Shown here: in pieces, positions 21,770 through 29,459 of the stretch | Layout of the letters: each line of letters begins with the position of its first letter | Numbering within the stretch: position 1 is the stretch's first letter | NCBI GenBank assembly: GCA_947488275.1 | Contig: CANKZX010000012.1 | Location: forward strand, 1 to 34,086 | Reading direction: 5' to 3' | From: Alphaproteobacteria bacterium | Lineage (GTDB): Bacteria > Pseudomonadota > Alphaproteobacteria > Paracaedibacterales > CAIOTO01 | DNA: 34,086 nt | Made by a program: the position numbers and the translations under genes | The notes under the pieces: model-generated | What the model saw: only the letters and a program-made list of their open reading frames with translations | What the model was told of the DNA's origin: nothing | Databases searched by the model: none

Positions 21770-24391
21770 TTAATTACGTATAATTGATGGAAGGAAAAAT
21801 TTATAACCTGGAATGACATCAATGGGGACAATAATATTTTTTCGGGCTAAATAATCAATAATAATATCGTCATGCACGTGAAATTTTTGTGTGCCATGGA
21901 TTTGTTCTTTTTCAAACAAAAAACCACCAAATACCAAAAGACTCAGTTTTATTGCCCTGGCACTACTTGGATCATTAAGCTGTTTAATTAACATATCTCT
22001 TGTCTGTTTAACATCTTCCGCTGAAATGTCAGCAAGGTCATAATGAGGATCTCCCAAGATATTATCCCTATAATAGTGTTTAATATCAGAACTATTACGA
22101 AGGATTGATTGCACAAATGGATGCGTATTGGGTAGAGTATTACAATATTCCCATATAAATTCCTGGTCAAAATCTCTGCCAACACTATCGGGATCATTTA
22201 ATTCTGGATTATTCACAGCTTTTTGAAGGTGTAAAAAGATTTGATAGGGAGAATATCCTTCATATTTTTTGTCATATTCTAATGAAGCATTTTGTCCATT
22301 AAATGTAGGATGAGGATAGTGTCTGCCAGCATGTTTTCCAACAAAAAAGCGATCCAAGAATTCAGGATTGGTTAAATTTGTAAATTGTGGTAGCGGGATT
22401 TCTGCATAAACAGAGCGACCTGCTCTTAAATCAGGAATTAATCCAATGGTGGTTGTTATTAAATTTCCAAAATTATCCAAACGACCGCTTCCTGTTTGTG
22501 CAAAATGATTCTCTTCTGGTGCCTTTGTGATGCCCAATCTTTCCGCAAATCGTTTCCTGTAATTAAGGGGCGTTAAAGTTGTTTCTGTGTCTGTTTCAAA
22601 TGTCGTAATCTTTTTAAATACGTTTTCACGTAAAGAAAGAAGTAATTTTTGAACTTTATCATCAACAGAGAGCACCGTGGATATCGCTAAACTATCACTA
22701 AAAGGAATTAATATTTTGGCACGATCATAAATTGTATTCACATCATTCAGACCATATTCACAATGCCCACCTGCTGATGCAAGTCTGATTAAAAGATCCG
22801 TTAAAATGTCACGATAAACGTCTTTTTTGGTATGTTTAATTTGTTGCAGTTCAACAAGTGTCCGTCCAATACAGTAGATATTGTTGACCCACGCATCGTA
22901 ACTGATACCGAGTCCAGAACTTCTATTGGTGCTAAATGACGTCATTACACCATCTCTTATTGTACCTGCCGTTAAATTATCAGCGCCACCAACAGCATTA
23001 CATAAGGCAATAATAATTTCAAAGTTCCTTTTAAAACGTGTAATAGCACCTGTCCAGTAATGTCCTTCACCTTCTTCTGCAGTTAAATTTTGCCGTACCT
23101 TTTCTGGTGACAATATAGGGGTTGATTCAGCATCAAAATCTTTAAAGCTTTCAGGTGTGATGACAAGAATATCAGGATTTTCAATCTCATCAGCGGTTAA
23201 TACAGCTGTATTTGTTTTATGTGATTCAAAAACCTGTTTTAATAAATCAAAATCGATTTGATCGCGATGTTCAAAAATCCATTTTAGTTTTTCTTTTCGC
23301 AAATCTTCATTGCTTAATCCAACATATTTGTTTGGTAATTTGCTGTTTGTTTCAAAATATCGATTTAAATGATAGAGCGATGGATTGCTCTCATCAGGCG
23401 GTGCTAACATTGTGTCTATGTTATAGCGTTTTATAGCATTTAATAAGTTTTTATATTGATCTGACTGAATGAATCTCTGTATAGGTGTTTGTATGATGCT
23501 TGGTGTTTCGTAATGTTCAAATAATAAAGATAAAATTTGTTGTCTCTGCTCTTCGAGCGTTTCAATATCTATTCTGTTAATGTCGAATTGTGATAGAAAG
23601 TCTTTAATTAACTTATATTTTTCAAGATGTTCATGAATTTTTTCTAACGTTGCCATGATAAAGGCCAATTTTCTTTCCTCTATTTTTGATAATGTTTTTG
23701 TTCGCGCAAGATTGCCGCGTATCCGTTTTTGTATCGTTATCGCTGCTTGTTGCTTGCGGCGAATTTCTTCTAACCGTTTACGTTCCTGTTCGGCTTTTCG
23801 TTTGGCTTCAAGGCGCATACGAGTTTCCTCTGCCCTTTGTACTTCACGTGCTCGCTCAAGTTGTTTGCGTTCTTCTTCTTGTTTTTGGCGAAATAAATCA
23901 CGTTGTCTTTTTTCTTCGGCTAGATGTTCTTGTTCAATTTTTATTCTTTCTAACCCAATAATTGTGTGAATTTTTTCACGGAATTCAGTCAGTGTTACCA
24001 GGCGTTTTTTGTTTTTAGGATCTTTGATTTGTTGAATAACAGTAGAAATTTGATTGATCGTTTTTAATAAAGATAATTCCTGATAAGATAATTTTTCGCC
24101 AGCATAGGGCTTATATTCAAATTGTGCGCCTTGATTGATCGCACGCGCGATTGTATAGATATAGGATGTATAAAAGTTGATTTCATCATTGATTGGTTTT
24201 TCTTGAATAAAACTTTTTGGGATTAGTTTTCCTTTTGCAATCGTTCTTAGTTGACTTAAAAGGAATGGTGATACAGTGGAAACATTTCGTGCCGAACGGA
24301 GAGTTTTATCAAGTTGAGCAAAATTTTCCTGAACGGTACTGGCCATACAGAAAGGTATTAATAAAGCAATAATTATTATTATTTTATACAT
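21770..24391 (-). CDS. Large exported coiled-coil protein with an IQ motif; function unknown
   Basis: An 873-residue protein I do not recognise. It has a signal peptide (about 1-17, MYKIIIIIALLIPFCMAS), a helical N-terminal domain, and then a highly charged coiled coil (about 150-216) rich in Glu, Arg and Lys. Directly after it comes AAITIQKRIRGNLARTK (216-232). This fits the calmodulin-binding IQ consensus, I-Q-x3-R-G-x3-R, with the Ile at 220 and Arg at 225 and 230. The remaining 640 residues form a long alpha-rich region without repeats. It includes GHYWTGAITRFKRNFEIIIA, GGADNLTAGTIRDGV, the SAGGHCEYGLNDV loop (about 550) and a Tyr/His/Pro-rich segment (FFVGKHAGRHYPHPTFNGQN). IQ motifs are common in eukaryotic proteins and rare in bacterial ones. 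Export plus this motif suggests action on a host, but this is inference. Confidence 0.75.
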   Translation of the reverse strand: MYKIIIIIALLIPFCMASTVQENFAQLDKTLRSARNVSTVSPFLLSQLRTIAKGKLIPKSFIQEKPINDEINFYTSYIYTIARAINQGAQFEYKPYAGEKLSYQELSLLKTINQISTVIQQIKDPKNKKRLVTLTEFREKIHTIIGLERIKIEQEHLAEEKRQRDLFRQKQEEERKQLERAREVQRAEETRMRLEAKRKAEQERKRLEEIRRKQQAAITIQKRIRGNLARTKTLSKIEERKLAFIMATLEKIHEHLEKYKLIKDFLSQFDINRIDIETLEEQRQQILSLLFEHYETPSIIQTPIQRFIQSDQYKNLLNAIKRYNIDTMLAPPDESNPSLYHLNRYFETNSKLPNKYVGLSNEDLRKEKLKWIFEHRDQIDFDLLKQVFESHKTNTAVLTADEIENPDILVITPESFKDFDAESTPILSPEKVRQNLTAEEGEGHYWTGAITRFKRNFEIIIALCNAVGGADNLTAGTIRDGVMTSFSTNRSSGLGISYDAWVNNIYCIGRTLVELQQIKHTKKDVYRDILTDLLIRLASAGGHCEYGLNDVNTIYDRAKILIPFSDSLAISTVLSVDDKVQKLLLSLRENVFKKITTFETDTETTLTPLNYRKRFAERLGITKAPEENHFAQTGSGRLDNFGNLITTTIGLIPDLRAGRSVYAEIPLPQFTNLTNPEFLDRFFVGKHAGRHYPHPTFNGQNASLEYDKKYEGYSPYQIFLHLQKAVNNPELNDPDSVGRDFDQEFIWEYCNTLPNTHPFVQSILRNSSDIKHYYRDNILGDPHYDLADISAEDVKQTRDMLIKQLNDPSSARAIKLSLLVFGGFLFEKEQIHGTQKFHVHDDIIIDYLARKNIIVPIDVIPGYKFFLPSIIRN

Positions 24392-24596
24392 ATTTATTTA
24401 CGATACATTATGTTATATAATTTATTTTATATTTTAAAAGTTAATATATTATTAATTATGTATAAAAAAAGATGCTCTACCTTGTGTATTAAACACACAG
24501 AATGCGAAAAATTAACCATTTTGTCCATAAAAATACTTGGTTTTCGTTTATTTTTATCTTATTGTACAGAGTAGTATATTTTGTTAAGTAGTTTTA

Positions 24597-24815
24597 ATGT
24601 CTAAAGAAGACCTCATTGAATTCAGCGGCGTTATTGTCGAAGTTCTACCAAACACCATGTTTCGTGTTAAATTAGAGAACGATCATGTTATTTTAGCCCA
24701 CACCTCTGGTCGTATGCGTAAGAATCGTATTCGCGTATTAGCGGGTGATAAAGTAACGGTTGAAATGACACCTTATGACCTAACTAAAGGTCGCATTACG
24801 TTCCGTCAAAAATAA
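24597..24815 (+). CDS. infA: Translation initiation factor IF-1
   Basis: IF-1 binds the ribosomal A site during initiation. The 72-residue product is the standard length and reads [70 protein letters not shown]. It is a textbook S1/OB fold. The ATG follows an AT-rich leader with no strong ribosome site. The stop codon TAA is directly followed by the GTG start of the RNase E/G gene (no gap), so the two are surely coupled. In other alphaproteobacteria the usual order is infA-maf-rng, so maf appears to be missing from this place. Confidence 0.97.
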   Translation: MSKEDLIEFSGVIVEVLPNTMFRVKLENDHVILAHTSGRMRKNRIRVLAGDKVTVEMTPYDLTKGRITFRQK

Positions 24816-25919
24816 GTGCAACATATTTTAATCCAATCCTTTTCGTCAGGTTTGCGCCTGGCTATGTTAGTGGATGGGGTTTTAACGCACTTAACGTTTG
24901 AACGTCAATTTCAGTCCAACCATGCAAATCTTGATGATATTGTTGCGGGGCGTGTTCTTGCGATCCGACGGGATTTTGTTTGGTTTGATTTAGGACTTGA
25001 TCTTGAGGGCGTTGTCAAAGCATCATTATTGGCACATGCAAAGCTAAGTGAGGGTGATCTGGTCTGGTTGCAGGTGATACGTGCTCCATGGCCTGAAATT
25101 GGAAACACGATCAATCATGAAAAAGGGTATCGTTTAACACCTTTGATTACCTTGGCGAGCAAATACTGGCTTCATAATCCCCTTGCGCGCCGTGAATCGA
25201 AGTGGATTCATCGAAAGGCGTCTCTTGGGCGCCCTGATTATGATCCTGAACTTGTCGCTGAAAAAGAAGAATTATATCGACATGCGATTCGTCTGCATGT
25301 CCCCCCCAGTAACGTTTGTATGTTAGAGCGCGCCCTTACCCAATGGCAACGGTGGATTCGTGATAGCGATGATAATGTGCGTATTACGTGCGAAACACCT
25401 GCCGTTCAATGCCATGTCTATGAATGGGTTTCTGCATATTACCCTCGAAAAGCCCATGCTGTCGTGTGCGCCCTTCAAACGGAAATCCCTTTATTTGAAA
25501 CCTATGGAGTGGAAGATCACTGGGCAGAGGCTTTGAGCCCCCATGTTCGCATTTCAGGTGGCGGAAATCTCGATATTCGTGAACTTGCCGCAGCGACACT
25601 TATTGATATCAATGCTGGGTCTGAACGCGATGATCTATTTCAGATTAACTTAAAAGCCCTTAAGTCAATCGTGCAGCAAATTTTGTGGCGCAATATTACA
25701 GGTAATATTCTGGTTGATTTCATACGTCTATCAAAAGCTGCGCAAGGTGATTTTATGAAACATGTTATGAATGAATTTAAAGGAACGGATGTCCATGTCA
25801 TGGGGTTTTGCGATCTTGGATTGCTTCAATTGCAACGATCACGTCATCGTCCATCGTTGTTGATGGAACTTATGCCGCAATGTCCCACATGTCATGGCGA
25901 TGGGGTTGTGCAGTCGTAG
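24816..25919 (+). CDS. rng: Short RNase E/G-family ribonuclease
   Basis: A 367-residue member of the RNase E/G family, of the short alphaproteobacterial type. It opens with LIQSFSSGLRLAMLVDGVLT, then an S1-like region (VAGRVLAIRRDFVWFDLGLD), KGYRLTPLITLASKY (the family's G-P/Y-R-L-T segment), and the catalytic metal ligands in AATLIDINAGS (Asp) and ILVDFIRLS (Asp). The C-terminal CPTCHGDGVV is the zinc-link Cys-x2-Cys found in RNase E/G. It is about 120 residues shorter than E. coli RNase G and lacks part of the RNase-H-like domain, as is usual in this subgroup. The start is GTG, directly after the infA stop. Likely roles are rRNA maturation and mRNA turnover. The symbol is given on family and position only. 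Confidence 0.85.
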   Translation: MQHILIQSFSSGLRLAMLVDGVLTHLTFERQFQSNHANLDDIVAGRVLAIRRDFVWFDLGLDLEGVVKASLLAHAKLSEGDLVWLQVIRAPWPEIGNTINHEKGYRLTPLITLASKYWLHNPLARRESKWIHRKASLGRPDYDPELVAEKEELYRHAIRLHVPPSNVCMLERALTQWQRWIRDSDDNVRITCETPAVQCHVYEWVSAYYPRKAHAVVCALQTEIPLFETYGVEDHWAEALSPHVRISGGGNLDIRELAAATLIDINAGSERDDLFQINLKALKSIVQQILWRNITGNILVDFIRLSKAAQGDFMKHVMNEFKGTDVHVMGFCDLGLLQLQRSRHRPSLLMELMPQCPTCHGDGVVQS

Positions 25920-25970
25920 CTTTTATTATACGATATGCAAACAATATGAACAAAACAGGATGATAATTTG

Positions 25971-27197
25971 ATGAAAAAATATGCTTATTTGTTCCCAATA
26001 CTTATTTTATCACTTGTAACGCTTTGTATTGAAACTGATATTTCAGCCCCTAGTTTTCCTGATATGTCTGCTTATTTCAAGGTATCCGAAGGGCTTATTC
26101 AGTATACGATTGCGACGAATTTTTTAGGGTTTTGTATCGCCAGCCTTTTCTATGGCGCGTTATCTGATAGTTATGGCAGGCGCCCTATTATGGTATTTGG
26201 TAATGCTATTATGGTCGTCGGTGCAATCGGTTGTGTTTTTGCGCCAACAATTGACTGGCTTCTTTTTGCGCGGTTTATTCAAGGGCTTGGCGCAAGTACA
26301 TCCCTTGTTGTTGCATTTGCCATGATGGCGGATGCTTATCAAGGCGATGAAGTCGTTCGCCGCATTGGTGTTATGAATTCCGTTATTACAACCTTTATGG
26401 CGTTTGCTCCCGTGGCTGGTAGTTTTATTAATCAAGCCGTTGGGTGGCGCGGTAATTATAGTGTCGTTGCATTAGCTTCACTTTTATCATGGATTTTAAT
26501 CGTTTTATTTTTGCCTGAAACACGGACAGAGCGTTCTCCTTTTTGCTTAAAGCAGTTGATGAAAGATTATAAAACGTTGCTTGCAAGCCAATCCTTTAAA
26601 CAAACAGCATATGTGCCTAATCTTATATGCGGGGTTTATCTTGCCTTTATTGCCTGTGCATCATTTTTGTATATTAAAACAATTGGTCTAACGATTTATG
26701 GTTATGCCATGCACCAAGGGACAATCATTGGTTTATTTGCGGTTGTTAGCCTTTTCTCGGGTTGGATCGTCAGTTTTATAGGAAGAAAAACAGCGATTGT
26801 ATTCGCTATCTATACAAGTGTTATTGGTATGATTGGCTTGTTATTGACGAGCCTATTGGCGCCTCACACAGCTATTTTAATTACGATCTTTATGAGTCTA
26901 TTCACGATTGGTGCGGCCATTATATACCCGATTATTTTCTCCTTATCCCTTGAAATATTCCCTGATATGAAAGGTGTAGCGTCGTCAGCGATTATGTCGA
27001 TGCGTTCATTTTTGATTTTCGCATGTGTTGGTTTAATGGGAACAGTTTATAATGATGAATTAATCTCGTATGTTTGTGTTGGGTTTTTAGGGTTTATACC
27101 AATGTGTTATTTCCTGTATCGTATTTATAAAGCAGGCTTTTTAAACGAATCAGCGATCGTTGAAACCACAGATATTAATATAGCTGAGGCATCATGA
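25971..27197 (+). CDS. Major facilitator superfamily drug-resistance transporter (Bcr/CflA type)
   Basis: A 408-residue polytopic protein with about 12 membrane segments. The N-terminal half has the MFS antiporter phrase TDISAPSFPDMSAYFKVSEG and QYTIATNFLGFCIASLFYGA. The loop motif A, LSDSYGRRPIMVFGN (G-x-L-x-D-x-x-G-R-R), follows and is repeated more loosely at FIGRKTAIVF. Motif C (GSFINQAVGWRGNYSVVAL) supports a drug:H+ antiporter of the 12-TM Bcr/CflA branch. The ATG at 25971 follows AGGATGATAA; the frame opens one codon earlier with TTG. Its stop overlaps the next start by four bases (ATGA), so it is coupled to sdhE. Substrate cannot be deduced. Confidence 0.88.
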   Translation: MKKYAYLFPILILSLVTLCIETDISAPSFPDMSAYFKVSEGLIQYTIATNFLGFCIASLFYGALSDSYGRRPIMVFGNAIMVVGAIGCVFAPTIDWLLFARFIQGLGASTSLVVAFAMMADAYQGDEVVRRIGVMNSVITTFMAFAPVAGSFINQAVGWRGNYSVVALASLLSWILIVLFLPETRTERSPFCLKQLMKDYKTLLASQSFKQTAYVPNLICGVYLAFIACASFLYIKTIGLTIYGYAMHQGTIIGLFAVVSLFSGWIVSFIGRKTAIVFAIYTSVIGMIGLLLTSLLAPHTAILITIFMSLFTIGAAIIYPIIFSLSLEIFPDMKGVASSAIMSMRSFLIFACVGLMGTVYNDELISYVCVGFLGFIPMCYFLYRIYKAGFLNESAIVETTDINIAEAS

Positions 27198-27445
27198 ATT
27201 TATTGTTGAAACGTAAAATTCGTCATCAGTGTCATTATCGCGGAACACGAGAACTTGATTTAATACTCAGGCGTTTTGTTAATACCCTTGATGGGCTTGC
27301 GGATGATTCGGTTTTTAATTGGGACGTTCTCGAACAGTTTTTGGAAGAACCTGAGCCTGTATTAACAGATTGGCTGATTCACAAACATGATACAATACCA
27401 CAGTCATATCAATCAATTGTTGCTTATATCATAAGTTTAAGTTAA
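27194..27445 (+). CDS. sdhE: Succinate dehydrogenase flavinylation factor SdhE (DUF339)
   Basis: SdhE helps attach FAD covalently to the flavoprotein subunit of succinate dehydrogenase (SdhA). The 83-residue product has the small all-helical form. It carries the key motif YRGTRELDLILRRF (R16-G17-x-x-E20, in which the Arg-Gly-x-x-Glu is essential for flavinylation), then NWDVLEQFLEEPEPVLTDWL, matching the usual 'LL-x-x-x-D-x-D-L-x-x-W' ending. Its ATG overlaps the stop of the MFS gene by four bases, and the tsaE ATG follows directly after its stop, so it forms part of a tight operon with them. No sdh genes are in this window. The usual form of the motif is RRG(M/L)xE; here the second position differs (YRGTRE). 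Confidence 0.88.
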   Translation: MNLLLKRKIRHQCHYRGTRELDLILRRFVNTLDGLADDSVFNWDVLEQFLEEPEPVLTDWLIHKHDTIPQSYQSIVAYIISLS

Positions 27446-27865
27446 ATGAAAAACCAATCATATATCATTTCGAGTGAACATGAAATGCTCGCTTTTGCGG
27501 ATCGCTTTGCTAAAGTAATACCGACAACAGGGTGTATTGCGCTGTGGGGGGATCTTGGTGCTGGCAAAACAACATTTGCGCGACAGCTTATTCGATCGCT
27601 TGCTAAAGATGCTGACTTAGTTGTGCAAAGCCCTACATTTACTCTGGTTCAGTTATATGAATTTCCCCAGCAAACACTTTGGCATTGCGACTTATATCGT
27701 TTAATAGAGCCAGAGGAGTGTCTTGAATTGGGCGTGTTAGAGGCGATGCAGACGGCGCTTTGTTTACTTGAATGGCCTGATCGTATGGGACGTTATTTAC
27801 CTGAAAATCGTATCGATGTTCGTATTACGGTTACTGGTGAGAGTGAACGGATTGTCGCTTTGTAA
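27446..27865 (+). CDS. tsaE: tRNA threonylcarbamoyladenosine biosynthesis ATPase TsaE
   Basis: TsaE is the small P-loop partner of TsaB/TsaD in making t6A at position 37 of ANN-decoding tRNAs. The 139-residue product has the usual length and motifs: Walker A GDLGAGKTTFA (35-45), SPTFTLVQLYE, HCDLYRL (with the metal-binding Asp) and the LELGVLEAMQTALCLLEWPD segment. The ATG comes immediately after the sdhE stop codon with no gap. In alphaproteobacteria tsaE often lies beside genes for a phosphotransferase or nucleotidyltransferase (amgK/murU), which are absent here. A repeat element and then an unknown gene follow. Confidence 0.95.
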   Translation: MKNQSYIISSEHEMLAFADRFAKVIPTTGCIALWGDLGAGKTTFARQLIRSLAKDADLVVQSPTFTLVQLYEFPQQTLWHCDLYRLIEPEECLELGVLEAMQTALCLLEWPDRMGRYLPENRIDVRITVTGESERIVAL

Positions 27866-27890
27866 TGCTTATTAACCTCAGATACAAATT

Positions 27891-27985
27891 CAGAAAGATT
27901 ATTTTTCTGGATGACCACACCAGTTTACGCTGGCTCGTCATGATGGAAACTATAGGTTTTTGTTTGTCGAAATCCCGAATTGGAG
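27891..27985. repeat. Half copy of the palindromic interspersed element
   Basis: From AGATTATTTTTCTGGATG (27896) through CCACACCAGTTTACGCTGG, to ATCCCGAATTGGAG (27972), it matches the right half of the 7787-8000 element in the same orientation (about 85 percent by eye). The left arm is missing: only the right terminal repeat and inner hairpin remain. Position is in the gap after tsaE. Confidence 0.7.
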
Positions 27986-28023
27986 TTAATAGGCATTAAG
28001 TCATTTTCTCTATTCTTTTTTCC

Positions 28024-28062
28024 TTGACAAGATTTCATCCAATATGAGCATATAAGATAATT
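28024..28062 (+). promoter_or_regulatory. Possible promoter of the 28.1 kb exported-protein gene
   Basis: A perfect -35 TTGACA at 28024-28029. The -10 is unclear: AGCATA at the ideal spacing of 17, or a better TATAAG a few bases further on, within CATATAAGATAAT. It lies 35-55 bases before the ATG at 28084. Confidence 0.35.
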
Positions 28063-28083
28063 TTTTAACTTTTTAGAGTCTAT

Positions 28084-29454
28084 ATGCAGAAGAAATCATT
28101 AATTTTCATTGTTTTACTTGTTATTTATAGTGTGATTTTTGGAAACACAAAACTCCTTGCTGCACATGGACGCCTCTACCAAGATGAAATGAATTTAATA
28201 CATAGGGATAGAAAATTTATTCCACCCACTGAGAGCCATCATGATTTTCAAAATTATCGTAATTATATTCAATTTTTGAAAGTCGCTGATCAGATGCAGG
28301 ACGTTAATCTATTTGATCGGGATCAAAAGAGAGAGCTTACAAAAAATCTTTGCCAACAAAAGGTTATGGTATTGTTGAAAGACTGTTATGTACTCCAGCG
28401 TTATGCTTTTTATACGAATATTGTTTATATAATGAATGAAAATCATAGTGTGCAACAATGTTTTCTAAGAAAAAAAAATATCCCTGACACAGAAATAATA
28501 AAGACAATACTAACGAAAGGTCATGCTATTGCTGACCTATTGCATAAACAAACCCCTGGGGATCGTTATCAGATTGCCAAGAGTGCTCAGCATATTATGC
28601 AGGCGCTTAATGGAATGCAGTATTATTGCGCCTTAGAACTTGTTCAGTTTTTAGCGGATCAAACTCAATCAGCTACAGACATTATTTTTGGAGAAAAGCG
28701 TTGTGCATTTGTGGATGATTTTCACGGTATTATAGATATGCATATGTGTCACCAAATACGCAAAGGGTTTGTTGGTACTTATCCAGAAATACTTAAGGCT
28801 GCTAAAAAAATAACCGAACGCGTATTGGCAATTACTAATCCAGAAAGCCGCATGCGTACGATAAAAGGTACGTGCTTTGTTATGAAAAATTTAAGGGCAC
28901 AACATGACTTATATTCTGTGCCTGATTTAATTGACCGTTTATCACAATGTGAACCCTATATGGATCGGTTTTTAAAGAGTGTCAGTTATTTATTCGAATC
29001 AAAAAAACCACGAAATTTTTTAAACCTCGACCATATTTACACATTATGTGCCATTGATATTGTTTTGCTTGAACAAACCGTTAGGGAATTGGGTGATACG
29101 TTAAGTCAATTTCCCCCTGATGAGTATAGTACGATTATTTATAGTGTACATAAGAAAGATCCAAGGGAAATAAAGAGTATCGTAAATTATTCATTTTATA
29201 TTTCTAATATTCTAAATTCTTTGTTTGACAGAAATTTTTGTTATACATTTATTGTGGATCAACTTTCACGATATGATTTATATCTTTCTTTAGTTGATCG
29301 AATTCGAGATCGAATAGCTGAATATAAAAGTGATTGTTGTCATCTGGTTTCATGGATTATGCCTGGCTATGTTGAAAAGAAACGCAATCAATTAAGATAC
29401 GATTTATATCAATTGTTGAAACCTGTTTTTCCAGCAATAAAACTGTATCATTAG
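28084..29454 (+). CDS. Exported protein of unknown function (456 residues)
   Basis: I do not recognise this protein. It has a signal peptide (MQKKSLIFIVLLVIYSVIFG then NTKLLAAHGR, likely cut after AA). The mature part is alpha-helical, with Tyr-, Cys-, Asp- and Arg-rich segments such as FLRKKNIPDTEIIKTILTKG, QRYAFYTNIVYIM and LSRYDLYLSLVDRIRDRIAE. About 13 cysteines are spread over the sequence (e.g. KDCYVL, QQCFLRK, CQQKVMVLLKDC), many for an exported protein, so disulfides are likely. No repeats, lipobox or membrane segments after the leader. It has its own promoter candidate and converges on recN with only five bases between the stop codons. Together with the proteins at 10.7, 14.4 and 21.8 kb it makes four unassigned exported proteins in this window. 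Confidence 0.7.
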   Translation: MQKKSLIFIVLLVIYSVIFGNTKLLAAHGRLYQDEMNLIHRDRKFIPPTESHHDFQNYRNYIQFLKVADQMQDVNLFDRDQKRELTKNLCQQKVMVLLKDCYVLQRYAFYTNIVYIMNENHSVQQCFLRKKNIPDTEIIKTILTKGHAIADLLHKQTPGDRYQIAKSAQHIMQALNGMQYYCALELVQFLADQTQSATDIIFGEKRCAFVDDFHGIIDMHMCHQIRKGFVGTYPEILKAAKKITERVLAITNPESRMRTIKGTCFVMKNLRAQHDLYSVPDLIDRLSQCEPYMDRFLKSVSYLFESKKPRNFLNLDHIYTLCAIDIVLLEQTVRELGDTLSQFPPDEYSTIIYSVHKKDPREIKSIVNYSFYISNILNSLFDRNFCYTFIVDQLSRYDLYLSLVDRIRDRIAEYKSDCCHLVSWIMPGYVEKKRNQLRYDLYQLLKPVFPAIKLYH

Positions 29455-29459
29455 AAATT

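Noticed and set aside
21875..21883. CACGTGAAA, a possible second parS
   Set aside because: Only the right half fits; the left side is not TGTTN.
24490..24515. Hairpin TTGTGT / ACACA ahead of infA as an attenuator
   Set aside because: Stem is only five or six weak pairs and lacks a T tract.
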